Shown: positions 8,495 to 17,674, numbered from the stretch's first letter. The stretch: DNA of 64,000 nucleotides from an uncultured Christensenella sp. (GCA_910579785.1 CAJTVJ010000005.1:33843-97842); one strand, 5' to 3'. Notes: a model not told the origin generated them from the sequence alone. Translations and numbers: made by a program.

Positions 8495-9547
8495 TTATAC
8501 TGGAATATGTATCGTAAATTCCGTTCCTTCGCCCTCTTTGCTCTCAACTTCTATCTTGCAGTGGGAATTGTCAAGTATCTTTTTGACAAGCGCAAGTCCA
8601 AGTCCGTTGCCTTCTTGCGCGTGAGAGGTATCGCCTTGATAAAATTTGTCAAATATATGCTCTTTGACTTCGCTGCTCATTCCTATGCCGTTGTCTCTTA
8701 TCTTAAACACAGCTTCGCCGTCATACTTTTTGAGCATTATATTTATTTCTCCGCCGTCGTCGGTAAATTTTATAGCATTTGAAATCAAATTCTGCCAAAT
8801 CTGCGAAAACAATCCCTCGTCGTAGAAAATAGTGACTTCGTCCAAATCAATATTGAGTTCGATATTTTTAGTGCTCCACTTGTCTTCAAAAAGTATTATA
8901 GCCTGACGTATCTGCTCGTCAAGACGAAAATCATTGGGTTGAAGTATAGAATGATTTTCCAGCTTGCTCAGCCGCAAAATATTGGAAGTGAGCATTGTAA
9001 GACTTTGCGTCGCTTCGATTATATCGTTGCAATATTCAGCTATCAATTCCCTATCGTCGCTCTTCTTGATAAGCTCGGCATGCCCCTTGATATTTGCAAG
9101 CGGAGTCTTAAACTCATGGGATATGTTGGCGACAAAGTCGCTTCGCAAAGTCTTGGTCTTGTCAAGCTCGTTGACCATGATGTTGAAATGGTGCGTAAGA
9201 GTCGCCATCTCGCCCGTCTTCAACTCTCCGTTTTTCTTCTTCTTTTCTTTGAGCTGCACTGAAAAATCGCCGTTGGCGACCCTCTTTGTGACGTTGAGCA
9301 AATCTTTAATAGGATTGAAAAACGCAGTGTTGACGATAAACGACAAGACCATGCCTATGACTACGCTCGCGATACCTGCGGCAATTATCATCCACCAACT
9401 TTCGTCTATCTCAAAATTTAAATAATTTAGTACGTAATAAGCTCCGGAAAAAATTCCCGACGCGGCAAGTATAGACACAAAGCTTGCCAAACTTAATTTA
9501 AAGAATAAAGATGAATTGTTGTCTTTTTTGTTATTATTTTTCTTCAT
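8495..9547 (-). CDS. Sensor histidine kinase, two helices, no sensor domain
   Basis: This is a membrane histidine kinase of 350 residues. The helices at about 16-41 and 52-74 are separated by only about 10 residues, so there is no extracellular sensor domain. A HAMP segment follows (75-130). The H box HEFKTPLANIKGH has its phosphorylated His at 144. The N box NAIKFT, DNGIGM and GNGLGLALVKKI complete the catalytic domain. It starts 9 bases after the response regulator stop. The architecture suggests intramembrane sensing or sensing through a partner; the signal is unknown. Confidence 0.93.
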   Translation of the reverse strand: MKKNNNKKDNNSSLFFKLSLASFVSILAASGIFSGAYYVLNYLNFEIDESWWMIIAAGIASVVIGMVLSFIVNTAFFNPIKDLLNVTKRVANGDFSVQLKEKKKKNGELKTGEMATLTHHFNIMVNELDKTKTLRSDFVANISHEFKTPLANIKGHAELIKKSDDRELIAEYCNDIIEATQSLTMLTSNILRLSKLENHSILQPNDFRLDEQIRQAIILFEDKWSTKNIELNIDLDEVTIFYDEGLFSQIWQNLISNAIKFTDDGGEINIMLKKYDGEAVFKIRDNGIGMSSEVKEHIFDKFYQGDTSHAQEGNGLGLALVKKILDNSHCKIEVESKEGEGTEFTIHIPV

Positions 9548-9556
9548 TTTGCACCG

Positions 9557-10234
9557 TTATTTTTGCTTTTTGACAGCCTTGTAGCCAAGTCCTCTTATAG
9601 TGATTATCTCAAAGTCATCGTTGTTTTTGAACTTATCTCTTATCCTTGTGATATGCACGTCCACAGTCCTCTCGACAGTGTCGCTGTCCACTCCCCAAAA
9701 TTCTTCCATAAGCTGACTTCTTGTAAAAATCTTACCTGCAAACGACAGCAATTTATAAAGTATATAGAACTCTTTTTGCGGCAGCTCAATCTCTCCCTGA
9801 GGAGTCTGAGCCGTCAGGCTGTCGTATATAAGCGTGGTATCGCCCACTCTCAGCTTTCTTTCGCTAACGATTTGCGAACGGCGCAAGAGAGCGCCGATTT
9901 TAAGCGCAAGTTCGTCCGGATCGACAGGTTTGACCATATAATCGTCGATACCCAATCCATACCCTTTTTTCTTAGCCTCAAAGTCGTCGATAGCCGTCAT
10001 AAATAATATAGGTATCGATCCGTTGAGCTGACGAACGCATTTTGCAAATTCATATCCGTCCATTATCGGCATCATGATATCGGACACTATTATATCATAA
10101 TGTCCTTCGCGGAACATATCCAGCGCGGCTCTGCCATTGAGCGCCATATCAGCCTTATATCCGTTGCTTTCAAGAACGGTGCGCATAAGTTTGTTGAGTT
10201 TGATGTCGTCTTCTACGACAAGTACGTTTATCAC
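9557..10234 (-). CDS. OmpR/PhoB-family response regulator
   Basis: The receiver domain has acidic residues EDD at 8-10 and the phosphoacceptor D52 in SDIMMP. The C-terminal winged helix contains QKEFYILYKLL and RTVDVHITRIRDKF. I chose the GTG start at 10234 because GAGGTG sits just upstream and the first residues then match the family (VINVLVVEDD). An in-frame ATG 33 bases upstream would overlap the predicted start of transcription. It is the first gene of a pair with the downstream kinase. Targets cannot be told from this window. Confidence 0.93.
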   Translation of the reverse strand: MINVLVVEDDIKLNKLMRTVLESNGYKADMALNGRAALDMFREGHYDIIVSDIMMPIMDGYEFAKCVRQLNGSIPILFMTAIDDFEAKKKGYGLGIDDYMVKPVDPDELALKIGALLRRSQIVSERKLRVGDTTLIYDSLTAQTPQGEIELPQKEFYILYKLLSFAGKIFTRSQLMEEFWGVDSDTVERTVDVHITRIRDKFKNNDDFEIITIRGLGYKAVKKQK

Positions 10235-10265
10235 AAAGCACCTCGTTGAATTGGTCGATAGATAC

Positions 10266-10294
10266 ATTATAACATAGATAATTTGTGTTGTAAA
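10266..10294 (-). promoter_or_regulatory. Promoter for the two-component operon
   Basis: TTTACA (10289-10294) and a perfect TATAAT (10266-10271) have a 17-base spacer on the minus strand. The -10 box covers the alternative upstream ATG, which supports the GTG start at 10234. Confidence 0.75.
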
Positions 10295-10410
10295 CGCTAT
10301 TTGTCGACGTATTTTTTTGCAATATGTCGCTTTTACGACGCGATTTCCAATTAGTTGGCTAGAAAATATGCAGTCATTGACTTTTTAAAAGGTTTAGATT
10401 TCTTAACTCG

Positions 10411-10508
10411 TTGAGACCTCTCCGCGTTGGTCGAGGTGACCATATATTGCTTATAGCTAATCAAACTTTAAGTCATTTCGACCGAAACAAAGTTAAGCGG
10501 AGAAATCT
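10411..10508. repeat. Composite hairpin module (98 bp)
   Basis: The left unit (10411-10441) has arms ACCTC/GAGGT. The spacer contains ATTGCTTATAGC. The right inverted unit (10471-10508) has arms ATTTC/GAAAT and an enlarged centre. The left flank TTAACTCG extends the terminal inverted repeat. The rest of the 10295-10652 gap holds no gene. Confidence 0.85.
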
Positions 10509-10530
10509 TATCCTATTATATTTTCTACTC

Positions 10531-10562
10531 GTTGAGACCTCTCCGCGTTGGTCGAGGTGACC
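10531..10562 (+). repeat. 28-nt hairpin repeat, single left unit
   Basis: The unit is identical over its core to that at 10411-10441, followed by a shortened spacer that ends at the DUF885 terminator. The inverted partner is missing. Confidence 0.8.
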
Positions 10563-10583
10563 ACATATTACCTACAAATAGCT

Positions 10584-10619
10584 AAAAAATAGAAAAGTAC
10601 GGCATTGCCGTACTTTTCT
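10584..10619 (-). terminator. Terminator of the DUF885 gene
   Basis: Stem AGAAAAGTACGGCA/TGCCGTACTTTTCT is followed on the minus strand by ATTTTTT. It begins about 30 bases past the stop codon. Confidence 0.85.
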
Positions 10620-10652
10620 CCCTCGATTGCAATAAAATAATCTGCTAAGATT

Positions 10653-12503
10653 TTATTTATTTGACTTTATATACTTCTCCGTCAACTCATAAGTCCTTGT
10701 CACCGCAGGACCTGCGCCCTCTGAAAGCAAAGTCTTGTTGAATTCAACTTCGCTGTACTTATCGCCCAGCGCACCTTTCGCCTTGTCGTGTACGTCAGTC
10801 AATACCGTCACGCCGTAGCCGTATGCTATATACACAGCAGGATTCTCCCTCAACACTGCAAACATATCGCTAAAATCTTCGCCCTCGGACAATATGTCTT
10901 CGGTGTATCCAAAATAATTATAAAGCAAATCCATCAACGCATTGTCGGCATATGAAAAGACAAGATAATTGGTCTTAAACTTGCAATACTGTTTTAAAGC
11001 CAAACTGTCGGTATGCTCCGCAGTATAATTCAAAACCGCTATCGACGCATACATAGCCCATCCTTCGGCAAACGTCGTGCAGTCATTTATAAGGCTGAAT
11101 AAGTCAGCTCCGTTTTCTTTGGCATTGACGTACGCATACAGGTGTCCGGGATATCCTTCGTGCGCAATCGTGTCAAACAACGTCGCCGGTCTGTCGCCCA
11201 AGCTGTGCGAATTGATAGTAATACTCTCGCCCGTCCCCGATTGGTCGGCAGGCGACTTTAAATAATACGCCAAGCTGTTGGAGATACTTGCCACGGTATC
11301 GTCCATATATTTAAAGCTGATTTCGGGTTGGGTCGTCAATCTCGGCACTATGCTGTCTGCCGCCGTCTGCATATAAGCTATGATATCCTCAGGCTCGCTC
11401 AGTCCAAGCGGAGCTTTTTTCTCCTCGACGTAATCATAAAACTCTTTGTATACCTGCGGATTCGTCTCTTCCAAAGCTTTTATCTCGGCAAGTACTGCCT
11501 GCGCGTTCTTCTGAGCATTGACTACGGCAAGTCTTATCTGCTCGTATGCCCCTTCAATATTCGCATTCTTTATGCCCGTGATTGAGCTAAAACGCCACTT
11601 ATAGTACGCCTCGCCTATCTCTCCGTATGCAGTGAGATAGCTGACGGCAGCATCGGGATATACGCCTTTGTAATCTTCAAGTCCGTCGTGCAATACCTTG
11701 ACTCCAACCATAAAGCAGTCTCTTATCGCCGTCACGTACTTGCTGATATAATTATTTTTTTGAACGACGTTTAAAAAGTGTGCGCCGTTTATCTTATTGC
11801 GAATAAGCTTATAAAGATAATAATCGTCGCCTTGACTTAATATCTCAGCGAGATAATTCTGCATATTCGTCACAGTGACGTCCCATAGCGAATAGCCTTT
11901 TAGGTCTCTGTCGTCGACGTAATCGAGATATGAAGGAAAGGTGTCTTTCGTAGACTTTGTCAATGCAAGCAAATTGTCAACGTCGTCTTTATCTCTAAAA
12001 GCATAATTGTCGACGGTGTCGGCAAAAGAAGCTACGTATCCGCCCTCAGAATTTATTATAGAGCTGCCTATCAAATTGAAATCAAGTACGTACGGAGAGC
12101 CGTAATAACTCAAATACTGATCAATGACGCTTTCCATATATCTATAAGATACGGCGTCGCTGCCCTTCAATCGCGAAAGCTTAATCTTGTTTAATTCACT
12201 GTCACAAAGCTTGAAAAGGTCATACAGCTCGTCGGCGTCCTGCTGACTCAACGCCGAATAGCTTCGCCAAGAGTATTCTCCATACTTCTCGTATCCGTAA
12301 GAGCCTTCGGGATCTATTGCAAACACGTTCCAATCTTCAATGCTGTTGCCAAGAAAGAGCAATGAAAGCTCATTGGACAAAGCCTGTACTTTGGCAGAAT
12401 AATATGAATCCAAAATACTGCATGCTGTGAACGTCGACGCCAAACACGTCAACAATAATACTAATGCTACTACGACTAAAGTCTTTTTGATATTTTTCTT
12501 CAT
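10653..12503 (-). CDS. DUF885 zinc-peptidase-like lipoprotein
   Basis: This 616-residue exported protein belongs to the DUF885 family of metallopeptidase-like proteins. A signal peptide (residues 1-27) ends at FTAC, giving a probable lipidated Cys28, though the lipobox is not ideal. The zinc motif HEGYPGH is near 447 and the third ligand is probably the Glu in FAEGWAMYAS near 481, the gluzincin pattern. It probably acts outside the membrane on peptides; the substrate is unknown. A -10 box lies only about 10 bases before the ATG and no Shine-Dalgarno is seen, so the mRNA may be nearly leaderless. Confidence 0.85.
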   Translation of the reverse strand: MKKNIKKTLVVVALVLLLTCLASTFTACSILDSYYSAKVQALSNELSLLFLGNSIEDWNVFAIDPEGSYGYEKYGEYSWRSYSALSQQDADELYDLFKLCDSELNKIKLSRLKGSDAVSYRYMESVIDQYLSYYGSPYVLDFNLIGSSIINSEGGYVASFADTVDNYAFRDKDDVDNLLALTKSTKDTFPSYLDYVDDRDLKGYSLWDVTVTNMQNYLAEILSQGDDYYLYKLIRNKINGAHFLNVVQKNNYISKYVTAIRDCFMVGVKVLHDGLEDYKGVYPDAAVSYLTAYGEIGEAYYKWRFSSITGIKNANIEGAYEQIRLAVVNAQKNAQAVLAEIKALEETNPQVYKEFYDYVEEKKAPLGLSEPEDIIAYMQTAADSIVPRLTTQPEISFKYMDDTVASISNSLAYYLKSPADQSGTGESITINSHSLGDRPATLFDTIAHEGYPGHLYAYVNAKENGADLFSLINDCTTFAEGWAMYASIAVLNYTAEHTDSLALKQYCKFKTNYLVFSYADNALMDLLYNYFGYTEDILSEGEDFSDMFAVLRENPAVYIAYGYGVTVLTDVHDKAKGALGDKYSEVEFNKTLLSEGAGPAVTRTYELTEKYIKSNK

Positions 12504-12512
12504 AATGCTTTT

Positions 12513-12541
12513 ATCTTATATCCTTTATCAGACATTGTCAA
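12513..12541 (-). promoter_or_regulatory. Promoter abutting the DUF885 start codon
   Basis: TTGACA (12536-12541) and TAAGAT (12513-12518) are spaced by 17 bases on the minus strand. The predicted start of transcription is only a few bases before the ATG at 12503. Confidence 0.55.
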
Positions 12542-12671
12542 ATGATTTTATAAACGAGTACAAGGCATTTATTTAAACGTATATTACTAATTTCTCTATT
12601 TACTTTTTCCGCCAAACTTTCTGTCAAGCTTCCGTCTATACTGCAAATCGTACATTTCCCTTCCCGTCATA

Positions 12672-14039
12672 TCACTGTGTTTTTCGTATCAAGCAGACAA
12701 CGCTCTCGACGTGTTTTGTCTGAGGAAACATATCGTACGGAGTGACAGACTCTACGTCATATTGGGATAGCAATAACTTTACGTCGCGCGCAAGCGTAGC
12801 AGGATTGCAGGATACGTAAATAATTTTGTCGGGCAAAGCGTACAAAAGCGCGTCAAGCACCCTCTTATCGCACCCCTTGCGCGGAGGGTCAAGCACGACG
12901 ATTGAGCCTTTGTCTTTGAGCTTGGCGATTACTTTTGGCAACTCTTCCGCGCAGTCGCCGCACACGTTGATTATTTTATCCTCATTGCCATTGAGCTTGG
13001 CAAGCTGAATGGAATTGTCAATAGCCTGACGCACTATCTCTATCGCATACACTTTGTCCGCATACTTTGCAAATATATTGCTCATTATGCCCACGCCGCT
13101 GTATGCGTCGATGACGTTGGAAATACCGCTGTCCTTTATTATACTGCCCACCTTTGCGTATATCATATCCCTCACGCCGTCGTTTACTTGCATAAAAGAC
13201 AGCGGCGACACTTGATATTTTACGCCAAGCGTCTCGCCTTGCAGGCTCTCTTCTCCATAGAGTACAGTGACTTTGTCACCCATTATCACGTTGGTGCGAT
13301 GAGTATTTGACGACAAATAAAGCGAGAAGTCAAAGCCTTTTGCTTTGAGCGCATTTACTAATTTGCCATGCGATTTCAACGACTGTCCGTTGACGACGAC
13401 GCATATCGCAAATTTATCTCCGACTTTGCGTATCACAAGATGTCGAATAGTGCCGCTGTGAGAGTTTTCGTCATAATGAGAGATTCCCTCGGCGTGCATA
13501 TAATCAAGGAATGTATCTATTATATCCTGCATACCGTCGCAATTAAGATGGCATATACCGCTCTCGCCCTGCCTGCAAAATGCGACGACTTTGTGAGAAT
13601 TGGGAGCAAAATATCCCCCGACAAGCTTGCCGTCTTGAAATGATATAGGCAGTTGTATCTTGTTGCGATAGTAAAAAACCTGCGGACTTGCAACCGTCTC
13701 GTCGACGTTAAATTGCATCTTGCATTCTCTCTCCAAACAACTCTTGACTCTATCCCTTTTTATCTCCAACTGTTTGGCATAGCTGATGTGTTGCATCTCG
13801 CAACCGCCGCACTTAAAACACACTTTGCAAGGCGGCTGTACTCTGTCGCTCGACGGTGATATCACTTTTATCACTTTGGCGTTGCAAAATGACTTTTTGA
13901 CCTGCAAGACATGCGCTTTGACCTTCTCTCCTTGCATCGCGCCGTCGACAAATACGACAAAGTTGTCGACACGTCCAATGCCCTCGCCGTTCATTCCCAC
14001 AGACGTAATATCCAACGTCAATATATCGCCCTTTTGCAT
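12672..14039 (-). CDS. 23S rRNA uracil-C5 methyltransferase, RlmD/RumA type
   Basis: This enzyme uses SAM to methylate a uridine C5 in 23S rRNA. The order is: a TRAM domain (about 1-60); an Fe-S cluster site with C71, C77, C80 and a distal Cys in the GICHLNC segment; the SAM-binding segment DAYSGVGIMS; DPPRKGCD; and the catalytic Cys in VSCNPATLARD. At 455 residues it is the usual length. Firmicutes often carry two or three paralogues (RlmCD-like), so the target base is not certain. It stands alone on the minus strand. Confidence 0.93.
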   Translation of the reverse strand: MQKGDILTLDITSVGMNGEGIGRVDNFVVFVDGAMQGEKVKAHVLQVKKSFCNAKVIKVISPSSDRVQPPCKVCFKCGGCEMQHISYAKQLEIKRDRVKSCLERECKMQFNVDETVASPQVFYYRNKIQLPISFQDGKLVGGYFAPNSHKVVAFCRQGESGICHLNCDGMQDIIDTFLDYMHAEGISHYDENSHSGTIRHLVIRKVGDKFAICVVVNGQSLKSHGKLVNALKAKGFDFSLYLSSNTHRTNVIMGDKVTVLYGEESLQGETLGVKYQVSPLSFMQVNDGVRDMIYAKVGSIIKDSGISNVIDAYSGVGIMSNIFAKYADKVYAIEIVRQAIDNSIQLAKLNGNEDKIINVCGDCAEELPKVIAKLKDKGSIVVLDPPRKGCDKRVLDALLYALPDKIIYVSCNPATLARDVKLLLSQYDVESVTPYDMFPQTKHVESVVCLIRKTQ

Positions 14040-14128
14040 ATGCTCTCCTTTATATTTTATTTTAAATTATATAATGAGTTTTGTCAACAAAGAACGTCAC
14101 AAGAGCAAAGTAATGAAATTAAAAAAGG

Positions 14129-14176
14129 ATGAGATTTCTCCGCTCCGTTACACTTCGGTCGTAAGGAGAGGTCTTA
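14129..14176 (+). repeat. Chimeric hairpin repeat
   Basis: It starts like a long-form unit (GAGATTTCTCCGC, CGGTCGTAAGGAG) and ends directly in the right terminus GAGAGGTCTTA. It looks like a deletion derivative of a long module. Confidence 0.7.
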
Positions 14177-14269
14177 TCTTTTTAGATTGACTGTAAGCAA
14201 TATTTACAACTTATAAACACAACCGTTTATAGATAAAAAATATTGGCGATAATTATCGCGGAGGAATTT

Positions 14270-14401
14270 ATGAAAAAGAAATTGACAAAAAAGCAAAGAC
14301 AAGAATTGTCCAACAAAAGAGTCAAGATGCGCTCTATCGACGAAGCTAATATGAAGATGTCGCTAAAAGACGAAGCGGACGGCAACGGCGATACGTATTG
14401 A
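14270..14401 (+). CDS. Small basic protein of 43 residues, unknown
   Basis: A 43-codon frame starts at an ATG preceded by GCGGAGGAATTT, a near-perfect Shine-Dalgarno at good spacing. The product opens MKKKLTKKQRQELSNKRVKM and ends acidic (KDEADGNGDTY). The N-terminal half is strongly basic, as in small ribosome- or RNA-binding proteins. It is in the same direction as, and 71 bases before, the radical SAM gene. No family was recognised. Confidence 0.55.
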   Translation: MKKKLTKKQRQELSNKRVKMRSIDEANMKMSLKDEADGNGDTY

Positions 14402-14472
14402 CATACGTCATTTTATAAAGCAAGCGGATACTTTTGTTGACAAGTTATTTTAAATTAGAGTAAACTTGTGCT

Positions 14473-15354
14473 ATGGAAAAGTGCTATCTCTGTCCGAGAT
14501 CTTGCGGAATAGACAGGTCAAAAAACAAAGGATATTGCAATCAGAGCGGATTAAAAGTCGCAAGAGTCTCACTGCATAAATGGGAAGAGCCTATTATATC
14601 GGGCAGCAACGGAAGCGGCACTATATTTTTCAGCGGATGCAATCTCAAATGCGTATATTGCCAAAATTATGACGTATCGCATGGCAAAGGAAAAGATATA
14701 ACTCCGCAAATTCTTGCTGATATATTCAAAAAAATCGAGGACAGCGGCGCGCATAATATCAACCTTGTCACACCCACCCACTTTGTAGACGACATACTGA
14801 AAGCGGCGGATATCTATGCTCCTCAACTGCCTGTCATATACAACTGCGGTGGATATGACAGCATATACACCTTGGATAAGCTGAAAGATTTTGTCGACAT
14901 ATGGCTGCCCGACTTTAAGTATTCGGACAATAGTCTGGCAAAAAAATACAGCAACTGCAACGACTATTTTGAGGTATGCACTGCCGCTTTGATAAGAATG
15001 AGACAGCTTTGTCCAAAAGACGAAATAGCCGACGGACTTATGAAAAAAGGTCTTATCATAAGACATCTCGTATTGCCAAACGCTTTGCAAAATACTAAGT
15101 CGGTGTTGCAATGGATTGCAGAAAATCTTTCCGATGACACGTACGTATCAATCATGGGGCAATATACCCCGTTTGGCGACGCATTTAAATTTGACGAAAT
15201 AAACAGAAAGCTCAAACCTTTGGAATATAAGATAGCTGTCGAATATGCCAAAAAGTTTAAGCTTTTTAATTCTTTTATTCAATCTCTGGACAGCGCAAGC
15301 AAGGAATTTATCCCAAACTTTGACGAAAGTCCGATAGATTTTGATTTTCTATAA
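14473..15354 (+). CDS. Radical SAM protein, PflX-like (COG1313)
   Basis: The 293-residue protein has the radical SAM cluster Cys56, Cys60 and Cys63 in GCNLKCVYCQNYDVSHG. An extra N-terminal Cys set (C4, C7, C11, C22 in CYLCPRSCG and YCNQSG) is typical of the COG1313 group, often named putative pyruvate formate-lyase activating enzyme. No formate-lyase gene is near, so activation of PFL is unproven. Related proteins include AmmeMemoRadiSam system members. It converges on the neighbouring minus-strand gene with a gap of only 2 bases and no clear terminator. Confidence 0.85.
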   Translation: MEKCYLCPRSCGIDRSKNKGYCNQSGLKVARVSLHKWEEPIISGSNGSGTIFFSGCNLKCVYCQNYDVSHGKGKDITPQILADIFKKIEDSGAHNINLVTPTHFVDDILKAADIYAPQLPVIYNCGGYDSIYTLDKLKDFVDIWLPDFKYSDNSLAKKYSNCNDYFEVCTAALIRMRQLCPKDEIADGLMKKGLIIRHLVLPNALQNTKSVLQWIAENLSDDTYVSIMGQYTPFGDAFKFDEINRKLKPLEYKIAVEYAKKFKLFNSFIQSLDSASKEFIPNFDESPIDFDFL

Positions 15355-15356
15355 AA

Positions 15357-16892
15357 TTACTTTTTATCTTCGCTGACTGCGTTGTTGTCTACTGCTACGT
15401 CGTTTGCTGCGACACTCGCGCCGTCCGACGGCGCCGCGCTTGCCTCTGCACTTTCGACAGCAGTATTGCCTGCCGCGTCTGTATTGTCAGCTGTCGACGC
15501 GCCTTCTTCGGTTTGCTCCGCCGTCGCTGTATTATCAACTGCCGTATCATTGACCGACGACGTTTCTGCCGTAGCGTCAGTCTGCATGTCTGCGGCGGCG
15601 CCGTCGCCTGTCTCTACTGCCGCCTCTGCGACGCTTTCTGCCTCATCCTTTTGATAATTGGACATCAACAACGTATATTGGCAAAGTATCAGCCACACGG
15701 TGCCGACTACCGTCGCGCCTATCGCAACGTAAAGCACCATATAAGTATGTTTCATAATAAAGTACAGCAGACCGCCTACTCCTACTATAAAGAACATATA
15801 CGGCATGCAGTCTATGACGTTGGCTCTGCCTCTAACAATCCTTATGAATATGCCGACAACCATGAGTACAGCTGCAACTGCCGCAAACAACATCGTAACA
15901 ACCTTCTCCGTCTTTGTCGCTTCAAATTCAAAATTCTCGAATATATTTGATTGAGTAATTATCAATATCAACAACGCGCCTATCACACAAAGCATTGAAA
16001 TAAAGAAGCCGTATTTGGCAAATATTACTCTGAAATACATGCCTATCTTGCTCTTTGCCTTATATTTTTTGTCGTCGTTCTTTCTCTGCTCGCTGGGTTT
16101 GAAAAGTATCAATCTCACACTAAGCAACGCAAGCACTGCCACCGTCGCGCCCAAAGCCGCTATCGCAATACCGTCAAAGGAATTGAAATTCTTGAATATA
16201 ATACATTGAAGTATCATACCTGCGCATATCAAAAGCGCCATAAGTAAAAATGCGTCAAGCGAACATACCCTTCTTTTTTTCAACGTATCAATAAACCAAG
16301 CTATCATTATAGCGGCGGCTACGCCCATGATAACGCATATCCAAACGACGTTCTTTTCAAACAAGTTGCCCTTATCGACAACGTATGACGAGAAGAATAC
16401 GGCATACATCATCAAAGCCAAAGGCAATATCGTGATAATATTGAAATATTTAAGGAGCGATACGATATACAATCCCACTTTCGGCTCTTTCTTTACTTTA
16501 TCCGTCTGCGCGCGTTCTCTCTTCTTTTTCTTCTTACTGTCGGTATCAACGTCGGCAGGCGCCTCGTCCAATACGGGTTGAGATTCGATTTGTTCGCTAT
16601 CAACGGGCTGCTCCGACGATGAAGAAGTCTGAGCATTCTCCTCCGAGACGGCAGAGTTCTCGCTTTGCACGTTTTCGGCAGTCGCTGTCTCAACGACGGG
16701 CGTATCATCCGCAGTCGGCTGTTGAGCCAACGTGTCCGCCGCCTCCGATACCGTCGGCTGAGCGCCTTCAACTACACCAGAATCCACTGTGGGTTGAGCG
16801 TCCACAATAGCTTGAACTTCTGCCGCGGGTTGAGAAGATATCTCTTGCTCTATCGGCGATTGCTGTTCAATCGGCTTTTTGGACTTTTTCAT
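15357..16892 (-). CDS. Eight-helix membrane protein, low-complexity ends
   Basis: This 511-residue protein is of unknown function. Residues 1-125 are rich in Ala, Glu, Gln, Thr, Val and Ser. A basic patch KKKKKRERAQ follows, then about eight transmembrane helices between 145 and 420. The last 90 residues are again Ala/Thr/Asp/Glu rich with no Arg. The ATG at 16892 was chosen because a GGGGG Shine-Dalgarno lies 4 bases upstream; an earlier in-frame start lacks one. The tail composition resembles the linkers of the 730-residue protein at 42864-45056, which hints at a related envelope role but is not proof. Confidence 0.75.
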   Translation of the reverse strand: MKKSKKPIEQQSPIEQEISSQPAAEVQAIVDAQPTVDSGVVEGAQPTVSEAADTLAQQPTADDTPVVETATAENVQSENSAVSEENAQTSSSSEQPVDSEQIESQPVLDEAPADVDTDSKKKKKRERAQTDKVKKEPKVGLYIVSLLKYFNIITILPLALMMYAVFFSSYVVDKGNLFEKNVVWICVIMGVAAAIMIAWFIDTLKKRRVCSLDAFLLMALLICAGMILQCIIFKNFNSFDGIAIAALGATVAVLALLSVRLILFKPSEQRKNDDKKYKAKSKIGMYFRVIFAKYGFFISMLCVIGALLILIITQSNIFENFEFEATKTEKVVTMLFAAVAAVLMVVGIFIRIVRGRANVIDCMPYMFFIVGVGGLLYFIMKHTYMVLYVAIGATVVGTVWLILCQYTLLMSNYQKDEAESVAEAAVETGDGAAADMQTDATAETSSVNDTAVDNTATAEQTEEGASTADNTDAAGNTAVESAEASAAPSDGASVAANDVAVDNNAVSEDKK

Positions 16893-16949
16893 ATATCCCC
16901 CTTTACAACGCATGATTTGCTTATAATGCGTTTGGAAATTCTTAATTAT

Positions 16950-16978
16950 ATTATATTGTATAATGAATATTAAATCAA
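16950..16978 (-). promoter_or_regulatory. Promoter for the eight-helix protein gene
   Basis: TTGATT (16973-16978) and TATAAT (16950-16955) are separated by 17 bases on the minus strand. The leader of about 50 bases contains a GCAT...ATGC inverted repeat. Confidence 0.7.
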
Positions 16979-17158
16979 TATGTTTTAATGTGTTTTTTAG
17001 AAAAAGTAAAAAATTTTTAATAATCTCTTAATATTTATGACAAATATCTTATATTGATTATAATATTTTTAAGATTTTATTTCCGCCGATTATTGTTATC
17101 TAAAACAATATTTTAATATACATTAAAATATCCCCCGACTTTCGTCGAGGCGACTTAA

Positions 17159-17548
17159 TTACTTTGACTTCTTAATTTCGTTGCGCTCCATAAAAATGTC
17201 GATAATCTTACATATCTTTCTTGCGCCCACGACTGATTTGACAGGAACCATTGCCGGAGTATCCTCGTATGCCGAGGTATCCGACAAATCTCTGAATCTG
17301 ATTTTGATTTGCGAATACTGCTCTTCTTCCATGACCTCGCGCGGCAAAAATATTTTTAGTGAAGAACCTCCTATTGCCATCTTTGCAATAAGCCGTCTGC
17401 AACATCTATAACTGTCGCATCTAATACTGAGCCTGTTCTTAATTCCTTGATAAGACAGCAAATGCTCTTTGATAAGAGTATACAACGCAAATGTATCTTC
17501 GTCTGCGTTTTTTATTCTGTCTTCAAAATTTATTCCTCTGTTCTCCAC
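17159..17548 (-). CDS. Small soluble protein, single copy of unnamed domain
   Basis: This is a 129-residue protein of unknown function. Its body (YTLIKEHLLSYQGIKNRLSI, then LIAKMAIGGSSLKIFL, then EDTPAMVPVKS) matches the pattern of the two domains in the membrane protein at 42864-45056: Y-x-x-I-K, a L-S-Y segment, I-A-K-x-A-I and a L-K-x-x-L strand, then D-T-P. I chose the GTG at 17548 because GGGAGG lies 7 bases before it; an internal ATG is too close to that site and a GTG 24 bases upstream lacks one. It has no signal peptide or membrane helix. Confidence 0.75.
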   Translation of the reverse strand: MENRGINFEDRIKNADEDTFALYTLIKEHLLSYQGIKNRLSIRCDSYRCCRRLIAKMAIGGSSLKIFLPREVMEEEQYSQIKIRFRDLSDTSAYEDTPAMVPVKSVVGARKICKIIDIFMERNEIKKSK

Positions 17549-17585
17549 TTCCATTCCTCCCAAGGCAGTCACAACTACAATTAGT

Positions 17586-17614
17586 ATTATAGTTAACTAT
17601 TTAAGGATTGTCAA
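17586..17614 (-). promoter_or_regulatory. Consensus promoter for the 17159 gene
   Basis: A perfect TTGACA (17609-17614) and a perfect TATAAT (17586-17591) with a 17-base spacer lie on the minus strand, about 38 bases before the chosen GTG. This is the strongest-looking sigma-A type promoter in the window. Confidence 0.85.
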
Positions 17615-17674
17615 TACGTATAATTATATTTATAAAAAATAAATTAAAATAATTTCAAAAAATTTCGTTATATT

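Noticed and set aside
12596..12670. A 24-codon minus-strand frame starting just after the RlmD-like stop codon (TGATATG)
   Set aside because: It is very short, has no Shine-Dalgarno of its own and no recognisable product. The coupling is suggestive but not enough to call a gene.
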